NCBI RefSeq assembly: GCF_021555175.1
Contig: NZ_JAKGRW010000051.1
Span: forward strand, 39,998-103,997
Source of the DNA: Nocardioides alcanivorans
GTDB taxonomy: Bacteria; Actinomycetota; Actinomycetes; Propionibacteriales; Nocardioidaceae
Length of the DNA: 64,000 bases
Direction: 5' to 3'
The notes beneath the pieces were generated by a model. The model searched no databases and was not told the DNA's origin. It worked only from the letters and a program-made list of their open reading frames with translations. Position numbers and translations under genes: made by a program. Shown here piece after piece: positions 25,757 to 34,700 of this stretch (position 1 is its first letter; every line of letters starts with the position of its first letter).

Positions 25757-27127
25757 ATGCGCAGCGCCCACACTGCCGCGGAGGTCCGAGCCGCCGAGGA
25801 GCCCCTGCTGTCCAGTCTCCCCGACGGCGTGCTCATGCAGCGGGCAGCGGTCGGTCTCGCACATGCGCTCGTCGACTTCCTCGACGGCGCCTACGGGCGG
25901 CGGGTGCTGTTGTTGGTGGGCCCCGGCAACAACGGCGGTGACGCGCTGTGGGCCGGCGCCCACCTGGCTCGCCGGGGTGCGGTGGTCGACGCCGTCCTGC
26001 TGGCCGAGCAGGTGCATCCCTCGGGGCTTGCCGCGTTCCGGGGCGCGGGCGGGCGGATCGGCCTGCCCTCCGTGCGACCGGACGTGGTCGTGGACGGGAT
26101 CGTCGGCATCGGTGGTCGGCCCGGACTCGGGCAGGCCGCGATCGATGCCCCTGGCCTGCCTGGCCGGACGTGCCCGTGGTCGCCGTCGACGTGCCGAGTG
26201 GCGTCGACGTCGACACCGGGAGACGCCGCTGCAGCACGTGACGGCGGCGCTCACGGTCACCTTCGGCACTGGGAAGGTCGCGCACCTCGTCGACCCGGCG
26301 GCACAGGCATGCGGTGCGGTGCAGTACGTCGACATCGGGCTCGACCTGCCCGCCGCAGAGGTGACGGCTCTCCAGGCCGCCGACGTCGCCGCGCTGCTGC
26401 CACGCCCCGCCTCCGACGGGCACAAGTACACGCGCGGAGTGCTTGGTGTCCGCGCCGGCTCGGACACCTATCCGGGTGCGGCTCTGCTCTGTCTCGATGG
26501 GGCGCTCGGCCTCCCGGGATGGTCCGGTACGTCGGTCCTGACGTCGTGGCGACCACGGCCAGGAGTCGCCATCCCGAGGTGGTCGGCGCCGGGCGGGTCC
26601 AGGCGTGGGTGGTCGGGCCGGGGAGCGACGAGCGGGCAGCGGCCGAGCTCGCCGCGGCCCTGGCGGACGAGGTGCCGGTGCTCATCGACGCCGACGCCCT
26701 CTCCCACGTCCGGTCGCCCTTGCCGGTACCTGCCCTGCTCACGCCGCATGCCGGCGAACTGGCCGCGATGCTCGGCGTCGAACGCGGTGCCGTCGAGACG
26801 CGGCAGTTGCACCACGCCCGGGCGGCTGCGGAGAAGTGGGGCGCGGTCGTGGTGCTGAAGGGCCGACGTACCCTCATCGCGCATCCCGACGGGAGGGTGC
26901 GGGTCAACCTCACCGGCACGCCCTGGCTGGGCACCGCGGGGGCCGGAGACGTGCTGGCGGGACTCACCGGCGCGCTGCTCGCCTGCGGGCTCGATCCGTT
27001 CGAGGCAGGCGCAGTCGGAGCGTGGCTCCACGGGACCGCTGCGACCGTCGCGTCCGGTGGCGGACCGGTCACCGCGAGCGGCGTGGCGGCCGCGATCTCG
27101 ACCGTGGTCCGGACCATGTCGAGCTGA
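25757..27127 (+). CDS. nnr: bifunctional NAD(P)H-hydrate epimerase/dehydratase (three frame breaks)
   Basis: Nnr repairs hydrated NAD(P)H. The N-terminal epimerase (YjeF_N) shows VGPGNNGGDALWAGAHLA; the C-terminal ADP-dependent dehydratase shows LTPHAGELAAMLG, VVLKGRRTLIAHPDG and TAGAGDVLAGLTGALLA. The frame breaks at GATGCCCCTGG (~26150), ACCGGGAGACG (~26218) and GATGGGGCGCT (~26500). Restoring one C or G at each gives APWPAWPDVPVVAVDVPSGV, DTGETPLQHV and LDGGARPPGMVRYVG, 457 aa in all. TAGCGT lies 6 bases before the ATG. Position next to alr matches mycobacteria. Confidence 0.93.
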   Translation: MRSAHTAAEVRAAEEPLLSSLPDGVLMQRAAVGLAHALVDFLDGAYGRRVLLLVGPGNNGGDALWAGAHLARRGAVVDAVLLAEQVHPSGLAAFRGAGGRIGLPSVRPDVVVDGIVGIGGRPGLGQAAIDAPGLPGRTCPWSPSTCRVASTSTPGDAAAARDGGAHGHLRHWEGRAPRRPGGTGMRCGAVRRHRARPARRRGDGSPGRRRRRAAATPRLRRAQVHARSAWCPRRLGHLSGCGSALSRWGARPPGMVRYVGPDVVATTARSRHPEVVGAGRVQAWVVGPGSDERAAAELAAALADEVPVLIDADALSHVRSPLPVPALLTPHAGELAAMLGVERGAVETRQLHHARAAAEKWGAVVVLKGRRTLIAHPDGRVRVNLTGTPWLGTAGAGDVLAGLTGALLACGLDPFEAGAVGAWLHGTAATVASGGGPVTASGVAAAISTVVRTMSS

Positions 27128-27181
27128 CGACCGGCGAGACCCTGCGTCGGGAGCGGCGGTCGACCTGAGAAACTGGGGGGC

Positions 27182-28339
27182 ATGACCGCCTCCGCCCGCG
27201 CTGAGATCGTGGTGGATGTCGCGGCGATCCGACACAACGTCCGTCGTCTCCGACAACTCGTCACCCGTCCCGATGGCGCCGCCCCCGCCTGCATGGCGGT
27301 GGTCAAGGCCGACGGCTACGGCCACGGCATGGTGCCGGTCGCGAAGGCGGCGCGCGAAGCCGGCGCCGACTGGCTCGGCGTGGCGACCCTCGAGGAGGCT
27401 GTCGCACTCCGAGATGCCGGCGACACCGGGCCGCTGCTCGCCTGGCTGGCTGTCCCCGGAGAGGACCACGCCCCGGCGCTGGAGCGTGACGTCGACGTGG
27501 CGTCGTACTCCCTCACCCAGCTCACGGCAATTGCCGATGCTGCCCGCCGGACGGGGCGGACGGCCCGGGTGCACCTCAAGATCGACACCGGGCTGAGCCG
27601 GGGCGGCGCGACCCGTGACGACTGGCCGGCACTCGTCGACGCTTCCGCGGCACTGGAGACCACCGGCGCCGTCGAGGTGGTCGGCATCTGGTCGCACCTC
27701 GTCGCCTCCGACGAACCCGACCGAACGATCAACGACGAACAGGAGCAGCGGTTCCGCGACGCGGCGAGCGTCGCCGAGGCGGCCGGCCTGCGCCCGCGCT
27801 GGCGGCACCTGGCCAACAGTGCCGCCGGCCTGCTGCGGCCGTCAGCGCACTTCGACATGGTGCGCTTCGGGATCGCCACCTACGGGCTCGACCCGGCACC
27901 CGGAGAGACCCACGACCTCGGGCTGGTGCCGGCCATGACCGTGCAGGCGCGCCTGGGCATGGTCAAGCAGGTGCGCGCGGGCGATGGGGTCTCCTACGGG
28001 CACCAGTGGGTCGCCGACCGCGACACCCTGCTCGGGTTGGTCCCCGCTGGCTATGCCGAGGGCATTGCGCGCGCCGCGGGCAACCGCGCCGAGGTCTGGG
28101 CCGATGACGCCCGCCGCCCGGTCCGCGGCCGCATCTGCATGGACCAGTTCATGATCGACCTCGGGCCCGACAGCACCCTCGCCGCAGGCGACCGCGTCGA
28201 GCTCTTCGGTACCGGCCACGACGGTGCCCCCACCGCGCAGGACTGGGCCGAGGCCTGCCACACCATCAACTACGAGATCGTCACCCGGATCGGCGGTCGT
28301 TTCGCCCGGGTGTACGTCGACAGTGAGGTCACGCAGTGA
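27182..28339 (+). CDS. alr: alanine racemase
   Basis: This PLP enzyme makes D-alanine for peptidoglycan. The PLP lysine is in VVKADGYGHGMVPVA (~40), the catalytic Tyr in GVSYGHQW (~270), and VRFGIATYGLDP and GRICMDQFMIDLG are conserved. 385 aa is the normal length. It is the first gene of a tightly overlapping set alr-(GNAT-tsaE)-tsaB-rimI-tsaD, which places cell-wall and tRNA t6A genes together as in M. tuberculosis (Rv3423c-Rv3419c). Confidence 0.97.
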   Translation: MTASARAEIVVDVAAIRHNVRRLRQLVTRPDGAAPACMAVVKADGYGHGMVPVAKAAREAGADWLGVATLEEAVALRDAGDTGPLLAWLAVPGEDHAPALERDVDVASYSLTQLTAIADAARRTGRTARVHLKIDTGLSRGGATRDDWPALVDASAALETTGAVEVVGIWSHLVASDEPDRTINDEQEQRFRDAASVAEAAGLRPRWRHLANSAAGLLRPSAHFDMVRFGIATYGLDPAPGETHDLGLVPAMTVQARLGMVKQVRAGDGVSYGHQWVADRDTLLGLVPAGYAEGIARAAGNRAEVWADDARRPVRGRICMDQFMIDLGPDSTLAAGDRVELFGTGHDGAPTAQDWAEACHTINYEIVTRIGGRFARVYVDSEVTQ

Positions 28340-29267
28340 CGTTGCAGGTCCGCCGGGTCGACCAGTCGAGCGCCGGGGCCGTGCACGACGTGATCCGTCG
28401 TGCCTTCGGCGGCCGGGCTCCGCTCGATCCACCCGCGTCCGCCCTCGTGGAGACCGTCGAGACCGTGTCCGCCGCGCTCGCCGAGCGCGGCGGACTGTTG
28501 GCGACGCTCGACGGAGAGCCGTCCGGATGCATGGTCTTCGGGCCGGCCGACGACCCGGCGCTCTACCTCACCCGCTTCGGTGTGGTGCCCGACGCGCAGG
28601 GGACCGGAGTTGCCGGCGCGCTCGTGCGGGCTGCCGAGCGGAAGCTCGCCGCGGCGGCCATGCCGGCATGCAGGTCGTGGCCCGCGTGGAGTTGCCGGCC
28701 AGCCTCGCCTTCTGGGAGCACCACGGGTTCGTGCGCACCGGCCACCAGGGCGTCAACGTGCACCTGCTGCGGCTCTTCGAGAGCAGCCGGCGACTGACCA
28801 CCCCCGAGGAGGCCGAGGACTTCGGCAAACGACTGGCCGGGGTGCTGCGTGCCGGCGACGTGATCATCCTCAGCGGCGAGCTGGGTGCTGGCAAGACCAC
28901 GCTCACGCGCGGTCTCGGCGCCGGTCTGGGGGTGCGCGGCGACGTCACCTCGCCGACGTTCGTCATCGCGCGGGTGCACCCGTCGACCGGGTCAGGACCC
29001 GCCCTGGTGCACGTCGACGCCTATCGGCTCGGGGGCATCGATGAACTCGACGACCTCGACCTCGACACCTCACTGAACGACGCGGTCACGGTGGTCGAGT
29101 GGGGCGAGGGCATCGCCGAGGCGCTGGCCGACGATCGCCTGGAGCTTCGCATCGAGCGAGCCCTGGGCGACGATGCCGCCGGTTCGGTCGAGGACGACGA
29201 CCCGCGTGAGGTGCTGCTGCGCCCGATCGGACTGCGTTGGCTCGACACCTCTCTCGATAGGCTCTGA
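28336..29267 (+). CDS. tsaE: GNAT acetyltransferase fused to t6A ATPase TsaE (frame break near 28663)
   Basis: Residues ~1-145 form a GNAT domain (TRFGVVPDAQGTGVAGALVR, then PASLAFWEHHGFVRTG). Residues ~150-310 are TsaE, the ATPase of the threonylcarbamoyl-adenosine tRNA machinery: P-loop LSGELGAGKTTLTRGLG, DVTSPTFVIARVH, HVDAYRLGG and VVEWGEGIAE. GCGGCGGCCATGCC breaks the frame within the GNAT part; one extra G gives KLAAAGHAGMQVVARVE and a continuous 310-aa reading. No start codon with a ribosome site separates the two domains, so a fusion is likely. GTG 28336 overlaps the alr stop. Confidence 0.85.
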
Positions 29268-29269
29268 CC

Positions 29270-29917
29270 GTGCTGCTCGCCCTCGACACCTCCTCGCCCC
29301 GCGTCACGGTGGCGATCACCGACGGTGACATGGTGCTCGCCGAACGGGTCTCCGACCAGACGATGAAGCATGGCGAGCTCCTGGCACCCCTGATCGCCGA
29401 GACCGTCGCCGAAGCCGGCCTGATCATGCCTGACGTCACCGCCATCGCGGTGGGGGTCGGGCCGGGGCCCTTCACCGGCCTGCGGGTCGGCCTGGTCACC
29501 GCCCGTACCCTCGCCCACGTGCTCGAGGTGCCGGTCTACGGCGTCTGCTCGCTCGACGTGTTGGCTGCGGAAGCGATGGCCGAGGGTGCGGTCGGCGGGG
29601 ACTTCCTCGTCGCCACTGACGCCCGTCGCAAGGAGGTCTACTGGGCTTCCTACGTCGAAGGGCGTCGGGTCGAGGGACCCGAGGTCGAGCGCCCCGCGGA
29701 CCTGGCCGACCGGCTGACGCCGGGCACCCCGGTGGTGGGGGAGGGCGCTGCGCTCTACCCCGATCTGCTCGGCGATCCGGTGGGACCGATCCGCGCCTCC
29801 GCCGGCTGGCTGGGCCGGATCGTCGCGGAGGAGGCGGCCGAGCTGCTCGACCCCGAGCCGCTCTATCTGCGTCGCCCCGACGCGGTCGCAGCGCACGCCC
29901 CCAAGAAGGTCTCGTGA
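29270..29917 (+). CDS. tsaB: t6A biosynthesis protein TsaB
   Basis: TsaB dimerises with TsaD and is required for t6A37 formation in tRNA. The 215-aa ASKHA-fold protein shows LLALDTSSPRVTVAI, MKHGELLAPLI and VGVGPGPFTGLRVGLVTA. It starts 3 bp after the tsaE stop. TAGGCT lies 6 bases before GTG 29270, giving a possible internal leaderless promoter inside the operon. The stop overlaps rimI. Confidence 0.95.
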   Translation: MLLALDTSSPRVTVAITDGDMVLAERVSDQTMKHGELLAPLIAETVAEAGLIMPDVTAIAVGVGPGPFTGLRVGLVTARTLAHVLEVPVYGVCSLDVLAAEAMAEGAVGGDFLVATDARRKEVYWASYVEGRRVEGPEVERPADLADRLTPGTPVVGEGAALYPDLLGDPVGPIRASAGWLGRIVAEEAAELLDPEPLYLRRPDAVAAHAPKKVS

Positions 29918-30393
29918 CCGGGCCCGCCACGACGGAGCTCCGCGCCGCCGGCGAGGTCGATCTCGAGGCGATCGTCGCCCTCGACGTCACCGGTTTCGCC
30001 GCGGACGCGTGGGACCGGGATGCCTGGGCCGCCGAGCTCGACGGCCCCGGCCGACGGGTCACCGTGGCCGTCCACGACGGCGCGGTGGTGGGCGTCCTGG
30101 CGACCATGACCCTGGGCGACGTGAGTGATCTGGTGCGGGTCGTCGTACGCCCGGACGCGCGGCGCAGCGGCGTGGCCCGAGCCCTGCTCGACGACGCGTT
30201 CGGTGCGGCGAGGGCCGCTGGTGCGGACCGCATGCTGCTCGAGGTCTCGGCGCTCAACCGGGGTGCGATCGGCTTCTACGTCGACGCCGGGTTCACCCAG
30301 ATCGACGAACGGCCCCGCTACTACAAGGACGGCTCTGCCGCGCTGGTGCTGCGGCGCGCGCTCGGCCCGTCGTGCAACTGGAGTCCCTCATGA
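29914..30393 (+). CDS. rimI: ribosomal protein alanine N-acetyltransferase RimI-like
   Basis: This is a 159-aa GNAT protein with LVRVVVRPDARRSGVARALL (acetyl-CoA loop) and LLEVSALNRGAIGFYVDAGF. The position between tsaB and tsaD is the standard one for RimI, which acetylates the N-terminus of S18 in E. coli; actinobacterial targets may be broader. The GTG overlaps the tsaB stop, and its own stop overlaps tsaD. Confidence 0.9.
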   Translation: MTGPATTELRAAGEVDLEAIVALDVTGFAADAWDRDAWAAELDGPGRRVTVAVHDGAVVGVLATMTLGDVSDLVRVVVRPDARRSGVARALLDDAFGAARAAGADRMLLEVSALNRGAIGFYVDAGFTQIDERPRYYKDGSAALVLRRALGPSCNWSPS

Positions 30394-31436
30394 GCGACGA
30401 ACCCCTGGTCCTCGGCATCGAGACCTCCTGCGACGAGACCGGTGTCGGCATCGTCCGCGGCCACACGCTCCTCGTCGACGAGGTGGCCAGCAGCGTGGAG
30501 GAGCACGCCCGCTTCGGCGGCGTGGTTCCCGAGGTCGCCTCGCGCGCCCACCTCGAGGCGATGGTGCCCACGATCGAGCGTGCCTGCGAGAAGGCCGGCA
30601 TCGCCCTGCACGACGTCGACGCCATCGCCGTCACCGCCGGACCGGGGCTGGCCGGTGCGCTGCTCGTCGGGGTCGCCTCGGCGAAGGCGCTCGCGCTCGG
30701 CCTCGGCAAGCCGTTGTACGGCGTCAACCACCTGGCTGCGCACGTCGCCGTCGACCAGCTCCAGCACGGTCCGCTCCCGGAGCCGTGCATCGCGATGCTC
30801 GTCAGCGGTGGCCACTCCTCCCTCCTCAAGGTCACCGACATCACCACGGGGGTCGACCCGATGGGTGCAACCATCGACGACGCGGCCGGGGAGGCCTTCG
30901 ACAAGGTGGCGCGGCTGCTCGGCCTGCCGTTCCCGGGTGGCCCGCACATCGACCTCTCGGCGGAGTCCGGTTCGAGCGTCGCGATCGACTTCCCGCGGGG
31001 GCTCACCTCACGGCGCGACCTCGAGCGACACCGCTTCAACTTCTCCTTCTCCGGCCTGAAGACCGCGGTCGCCCGGTGGGTGGAGGCTCGGGAACGCTCC
31101 GGTGAGCCGGTGCCGGTGGCTGACGTCGCCGCGTCGTTCCAGGAGGCCGTCTGCGACGTACTGGTGCGCAAGGCCCTCGACGCTGCGAAGACACAGGGCA
31201 TCGACGACATCCTGATCGGCGGCGGCGTGGCCGCAAACACCCGGCTCCGGGCGATGGCCACCGAACGCGCAGCCGGCCTCGGCATCCGGGTGCGGGTGCC
31301 GAGGCCCGGGCTGTGCACCGACAACGGTGCGATGGTCGCAGCGTTGGGCGCGGAGATGGTGGCTCGGGGCCGGACACCGTCGGCGCTGGACCTGCCGGCG
31401 GACTCCTCCCAGCCGGTCACCACCGTCCTGGTCTGA
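30390..31436 (+). CDS. tsaD: tRNA N6-adenosine threonylcarbamoyltransferase TsaD
   Basis: TsaD transfers the threonylcarbamoyl group to A37 of ANN-decoding tRNAs. Motifs: VLGIETSCDETGVGIV, metal-binding VNHLAAHVAV, MLVSGGHSSLL, and DILIGGGVAANTRLR with CTDNGAMVA near the end. ATG 30390 has TGGAG 7 bases upstream and overlaps the rimI stop; the GTG at 30372 is less likely. 348 aa. Confidence 0.97.
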   Translation: MSDEPLVLGIETSCDETGVGIVRGHTLLVDEVASSVEEHARFGGVVPEVASRAHLEAMVPTIERACEKAGIALHDVDAIAVTAGPGLAGALLVGVASAKALALGLGKPLYGVNHLAAHVAVDQLQHGPLPEPCIAMLVSGGHSSLLKVTDITTGVDPMGATIDDAAGEAFDKVARLLGLPFPGGPHIDLSAESGSSVAIDFPRGLTSRRDLERHRFNFSFSGLKTAVARWVEARERSGEPVPVADVAASFQEAVCDVLVRKALDAAKTQGIDDILIGGGVAANTRLRAMATERAAGLGIRVRVPRPGLCTDNGAMVAALGAEMVARGRTPSALDLPADSSQPVTTVLV

Positions 31437-31465
31437 CCCGCGGAGTACTGCTACTTGGCGGGTCA
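31434..31465. terminator. bidirectional hairpin at convergent stops
   Basis: TGACCCGC (31434-31441) pairs with GCGGGTCA (31458-31465). The arms contain the stop codons of tsaD and of the convergent gene. No strong U-tract follows. Confidence 0.55.
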
Positions 31466-32718
31466 GCCGCCGAGGATGAGGCCGAAGTCGCCGGACTCCA
31501 CCGGTCCGACGGCCAGTTCTGCCTCGCCGCCGGTGCCGATCCGGACAACGTACCAAGTCTTCTGGTCCTCCTCGGCCATCGCCACCAGCACATGGTCGTC
31601 GTCCTCCCACACCGCTTGCCCGAAGGAAGGCAGGGCGGGGTCGTCCGGGGCAGCGGAGTAGTTGATGAAGTCGAGCAGGGGTTGCCCCAGTCCTCACCGA
31701 GGATCGCGAACTCCATGCTCCCGAAGCCCGAGAGATAGTCAGGGTCGGCCAACACCCTACTGCCGTCGGGCGAGAAGTCCCCGGGCGTGAGCTCGCAGGT
31801 GCGGGCCTGCTCTACGCCGTCGGCTCCGAAGATCGCGCTGCAGCTGCGGGCATCGGTCAGGGCCACCTGCCGGATGCTCGAGCCTTGAGCACTCACCGAC
31901 AACGTGCGCTCCGGACGACCCGGGCTGGGGTCGCTGATCTGTCCGTCCTGCCACACCCTGCTGTCGAGCCGGTCCTCGCTGTTGGCGGTGGTCAGGTTGA
32001 AGTGCACGACCCCGTCGTCGGTGACGCCGACCGGGAAGACGGTTTGGGTCTCGTCGGCGTTGGTGAAGATCTTGCGGGTCTCTCCGGTGTCGTTGTCGTG
32101 CAACATCAACGTCTGGTCGTTGTTGTAGAGCACCTTGCTCCGATCGGCGGAGATGCTCATGAAGCCGTTGGAGGGAAAGGTCTCGACCGGCTTGCCCTGG
32201 CTGTCGAGCACGGATGTCTGCATGCGGTCGCTGCCGGGCGCGGCAGCCAGCCAGCCGTCGTCCCACGGCACGATCGCGTTGATGTCGCCGTCGACGGTGA
32301 GCACCCGCCCGTCTGCGGTGTGCAACTGGTCCTCGATCAGCCAGTCGACCGTTGGGGCGTTGCCTTGCGGCAGATCGCGCGGATCGAGGGAAGGGAGGCC
32401 GAGCCCGGACTTGTCCAGGTGGTCGTTCTCGGTGCCGGGCTCGATGCTGGGAGTCGGGCCGTCGCGGTGGAAGGTGGGTACGGCCGCGACGAGGTCGGTG
32501 CTCTCCTGGCCGCGATCGGTCCCGGCGAGCCAGACGCCGCCGCCGACTCCGACCACTGCCACCGCAGCTGCGAGGGCGGTGGCCGCCGCCCGCCGCCGGC
32601 GGAGGCGACCTGCGTTGCGACGTACCTCGTCGAAGGAGATCCCCTGCGGGTCCAGGGCATCGGCCTGCTGGTGCAGATCCTCGGCCAGCCGGCCACCGAA
32701 TTCGTCGTGGGTGTTCAT
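31463..32718 (-). CDS. membrane-anchored sigma-operon partner, propeller-like (frame break near 31690)
   Basis: The 418-aa restored product has a ~50-residue basic cytoplasmic N-terminus, one membrane helix (TALAAAVAVVGVGGGVWLAG, ~47-66) and a long extracytoplasmic part. The latter has repeated strand-turn units (DDGWLAAAPGSD, SADRSKVLYNND, DDGVVHFNL), as in TolB/WD-like propellers. It overlaps the ECF sigma gene by 4 bp, the place of an anti-sigma or sensor protein, but I see no zinc anti-sigma (HxxxCxxC) motif. TGGGGCAACCCC breaks the frame; one G restores EDWGQPLLDFINYS and the end GLILGG. Confidence 0.75.
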
Positions 32719-33281
32719 TTCTCCTCCTCCCCGGAGGTCGTGGGGACGATGCCGCTCTGCGCGGCATGGGTGCGCAGGGTGGCCATGGCGCGGCTGGCCT
32801 GGGACTTGACGGTGCCGGGTGAGACGCCGAGTGCATCAGCGATCTCGGTCTCGGTGAGCTCCTCGTAGTAGCGCAGCACGATGACGGCACGCTGCTTGCG
32901 GGGGAGCTGTTGCACGAGGCTCCAGAGCTCGCCACGCTGGCCTTCGTCATAGTGGTCGTGCACCCCGAACTGCTCCGGGAGCTCGTCGCGCGTCACCTCC
33001 CGTTTCTTCCACGGGCGGCGCCACAACGAGTTGTGCTCGTTGACGAGCACCCGACGGGCGTAGCCGTCGACCGAGTCGCGTCGCTCGATCCGGTGCCACG
33101 CGAGATAGACCTTGGCCAGGGTGGCCGACACCAGGTCCTCGGCGGTGTGGTGGTCGCCGGCGAGCAGGTAGGCAGTGCGGTGCAGGGCAGGCTGACGCGC
33201 TGTCATCCAAGCGCTGAACTCGGCGTCGCGTTCGGCACGTGATGCCGTCATCGTCGCCCGCTGCGGGGTCGCGGTGTGCAC
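32715..33281 (-). CDS. SigE-family ECF RNA polymerase sigma factor
   Basis: This 188-aa sigma factor has region 2 (LHRTAYLLAGDHHTAEDLVS, VYLAWHRIERRDSVDGYARR) and region 4 (LPRKQRAVIVLRYYEELTET, VSPGTVKSQASRAMATL). This fits the SigE-type ECF group common in actinobacteria (TIGR02983-like). I choose GTG 33281, with GTGAGGA just upstream. The upstream ATG 33305 would precede the predicted transcript start from the ECF promoter at 33308-33335. The stop overlaps the next gene, so the pair is coupled. Confidence 0.9.
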   Translation of the reverse strand: MHTATPQRATMTASRAERDAEFSAWMTARQPALHRTAYLLAGDHHTAEDLVSATLAKVYLAWHRIERRDSVDGYARRVLVNEHNSLWRRPWKKREVTRDELPEQFGVHDHYDEGQRGELWSLVQQLPRKQRAVIVLRYYEELTETEIADALGVSPGTVKSQASRAMATLRTHAAQSGIVPTTSGEEEK

Positions 33282-33307
33282 GGTGTCCTCACCATCCCTT
33301 CCCACCC

Positions 33308-33335
33308 AAGACGCAAAGGGGTGGGGAAGGGTTGC
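33308..33335 (-). promoter_or_regulatory. ECF-type autoregulatory promoter of the sigma factor operon
   Basis: On the minus strand GCAACC (33335-33330) and CGTCTT (33313-33308) are 16 bp apart. These resemble the AACC/CGTC promoter pair used by ECF sigma factors. Transcription would start near 33300, about 20 bases before GTG 33281. This suggests that the sigma factor activates its own operon. Confidence 0.65.
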
Positions 33336-33380
33336 ATCGGCGAGGAGAGATCTTCGGACCGGTCGTGGATCACGTCGACC

Positions 33381-34538
33381 TCATGGGAGGGGGACCCGGG
33401 CGAAGACCGGGCGGTAGCGGCTCGGCTCGGCGCGGATCTCGTCGAGGCCGCCCCCGTTGCGGCTCCAGCTCACGACCACCGTGCCGGGCTCGGGAAGGAG
33501 GTGCGGGTGAGCCAACGCCATGTATTGCAGGTTGTCAGGCGTCGATGGGATCTGCAGTGCCGCGGGGGTCGCGACGAACGGCCCTTGGGGCGCATCGCCC
33601 TTCCAGATCACCAGGTCGGTGCCCAGGAAGTCGTTGCGCTTGCTCACCGCATACCAGTGGCGGTCGCGGCGGAAGACGGTGAGAACCCGGGAGACCCCGC
33701 CGTCCGCGGGGATGATCGCAGCCGACGCCGCGGGGTCATCGCCCCAGCGCCTGCCGTCCCAGTACTGCCAGCGCGTCGGATCGGTGATGTCGGGGAGTTT
33801 GAGGCGGGCCACGTGCAGTGCCCAGCCGGTCGAGTCGTCCGAGGGGCGTGAGGTGCCGTAGACATGGATCCACCGATTGCGGACCACGACTGCGACGCCC
33901 CAGGCGGGGGTCTGGTCGCTCGCGGTGGAGGCGACGTCGACCACCTGCTCGAGTTCCGGCGTACCGCCCGTGGGGACCCAGAACTCGGCGAGCGCGGTGC
34001 CGGGCGTGGTGAAGTCCCAGGTGCCGTCTCCGTGGCCGACCACGCGGAAGAGGCCCACGGCCACCCGATCACCGCCCTCGACGGCGATGTGGTCGATCGT
34101 CACCGGCCAGTAACCGGTGCCGTCGGCTGCATCGGGGATCACCGCGCCTCCGTCAGGTGTGGAGATCGTGCGGACGCACTCGTCGTCGACGATCAGCGCC
34201 GAGTTGCGCACCATGGTCGGTCCGGCCGCCCCGGCGGCGCGGATGGTGTCGCCGAAGACCCACATGCTGCGACCGTCGCTCAGCTCGACGCTTGCACCGA
34301 CGTCTGCACCCACGTCGCTGCCGACCGTGCGGGCCCGGGTGAGCCACTGGTTGAGCTCTGTCACCGAGTCGGGCCGCGCGGCCACGCAGCCGAGCCCGAA
34401 GGAATCGTCCGGCTCGTCGCCGGCCTCCTTCACCTCCAGGGCACGGTTCACGCTCAGGCCGAAGAGCACGAACGTGATCGGGACCAGCGCCACGACAGCG
34501 ACCACCACAACGATGAGGCGGAGCGTCGTACGGCGCAC
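33381..34538 (-). CDS. secreted or anchored DUF4185-like propeller protein
   Basis: The 385-aa protein starts with a signal/anchor helix (LRLIVVVVAVVALVPITFVL, 6-25). The rest is beta-rich, with SMWVFGDTIRAAG and MVRNSALIVDD, the pattern of DUF4185/five-bladed glycosidase-like propellers. Tryptophan-rich turns (WALHVARLKLP, YWDGRRWGDD) and SWSRNGGG follow. No catalytic assignment is possible. TAGGGT stands 6 bases before the GTG start at 34538, so it is probably leaderless. It lies upstream of, and in the same direction as, the sigma factor. Confidence 0.7.
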   Translation of the reverse strand: MRRTTLRLIVVVVAVVALVPITFVLFGLSVNRALEVKEAGDEPDDSFGLGCVAARPDSVTELNQWLTRARTVGSDVGADVGASVELSDGRSMWVFGDTIRAAGAAGPTMVRNSALIVDDECVRTISTPDGGAVIPDAADGTGYWPVTIDHIAVEGGDRVAVGLFRVVGHGDGTWDFTTPGTALAEFWVPTGGTPELEQVVDVASTASDQTPAWGVAVVVRNRWIHVYGTSRPSDDSTGWALHVARLKLPDITDPTRWQYWDGRRWGDDPAASAAIIPADGGVSRVLTVFRRDRHWYAVSKRNDFLGTDLVIWKGDAPQGPFVATPAALQIPSTPDNLQYMALAHPHLLPEPGTVVVSWSRNGGGLDEIRAEPSRYRPVFARVPLP

Positions 34539-34700
34539 CCCGCCACCCTAGTCCGTCGACGTCGCCCAGATGCTGGCCGAGGGCGCGCCGGTGCTGGGCG
34601 AGGGCGCGCCCGGTGGTGGCAACGTACGACCGTGCCGCCCGCTCCGCCTGGGGCTGGCTATCCTCGGGCCTGCCGACTCGTTACGTCATTTGGAGGAACC

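Noticed and set aside
33282..33305. ATG 33305 as start of the sigma factor
   Set aside because: It lies upstream of the transcript start predicted from the ECF promoter, while GTG 33281 has a good ribosome site.
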